This document shows positions 38,038 through 38,073 of a stretch of 38,073 nucleotides of DNA, in pieces; position 1 is the first letter of the stretch, and each line of letters starts with the position of its first letter. This stretch comes from a virus: the IMG/VR virus record IMGVR_UViG_3300037882_001175, positions 1-38,073 of that record; one strand, given 5' to 3'. The position numbers were made by a program, and so were the translations under genes. The notes beneath the pieces were generated by a model that was not told the DNA's origin, did not search any database, and saw only the letters and a program-made list of their open reading frames with translations.

Positions 38038-38073
38038 TTAGTCTGTAGGTGGTTTTGGTAATGGCATCCAGTG
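38038..38073 (-). CDS. C-terminus of a minus-strand gene (partial)
   Basis: The last bases read WMPLPKPPTD then TAA on the minus strand, with no stop before the window edge. Too little is present to identify it. Confidence 0.35.
   Translation of the reverse strand, partial: HWMPLPKPPTD

Noticed and set aside
1-38073. CRISPR array
   Set aside because: No regularly spaced repeats of 24-40 bp were seen; the repeats present are coding fibre units or isolated palindromes.

Overview
The window is AT-rich and densely packed with short overlapping genes on both strands. It holds most of a tailed-phage (podovirus-like) genome or prophage. The main markers are a Bet/RecT annealase with a YqaJ-type exonuclease, a YdaS/Cro-like repressor, a winged-helix replication protein plus DnaC-like loader, terminase, a P22-like portal, an N4-gp56-like coat protein, adaptor and tail-hub proteins, and several beta-repeat tail fibres. 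Small signal-peptide proteins at both ends and the P22-like head genes suggest a Gram-negative, low-GC host. I see no integrase, holin, endolysin or polymerase. Both ends cut genes (a DUF551-like protein on the left, a minus-strand C-terminus on the right).

Layout. 1-3148 (minus strand): recombination operon of a 94-aa protein, Bet, an HNH endonuclease, exonuclease, an 83-aa protein and a DUF551-like protein. 3149-3257: divergent control region with a 24-bp imperfect palindrome. 3258-7024 (plus): Cro-like repressor, a structured leader with a promoter, then replication genes and small genes ending in a RusA-like resolvase. 7037-9057 (minus): small accessory genes, including a ribbon-helix-helix protein, read from a strong promoter at 9094-9122. 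9181-30433 (plus): packaging, head and tail morphogenesis. 30435-30939 (minus): three-gene cassette headed by an excisionase-like protein. 31058-36338 (plus): fibre genes. 36407-37744 (minus): small Cys-rich and secreted proteins. 37820-37969 (plus): a small basic protein.

Most striking is the coat gene (15733-18912). It is read only as four exons (429, 458, 18 and 46 nt; 316 codons plus stop) separated by three group I introns. All three 5' splice sites have a perfect P1 helix with a terminal U.G pair. All three introns share R/S (P7) core elements and similar 3' ends. The joined frame restores the family C-terminus (INNDLWVQNLRSTGI). Intron 1 carries a LAGLIDADG endonuclease on the opposite strand, intron 2 carries a sense HNH endonuclease, and intron 3 is a bare 253-nt ribozyme behind an 18-nt micro-exon.

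A second hidden signal is a dispersed 17-bp palindrome, consensus TGTMAANCCGCTTKACA. It occurs at least five times, inside unrelated genes and in different reading phases and orientations, so it looks like a DNA-level binding site and not a protein motif. Other signals include two identical TGCA-G9-TGCA units inside the replication gene (origin candidate), two promoters sharing a TGTAAAGTAAA core, duplicated gene-boundary sequences and paralogous structural domains. About a dozen genes listed here are under 60 codons and were found by reading overlaps and ribosome-binding sites by hand.
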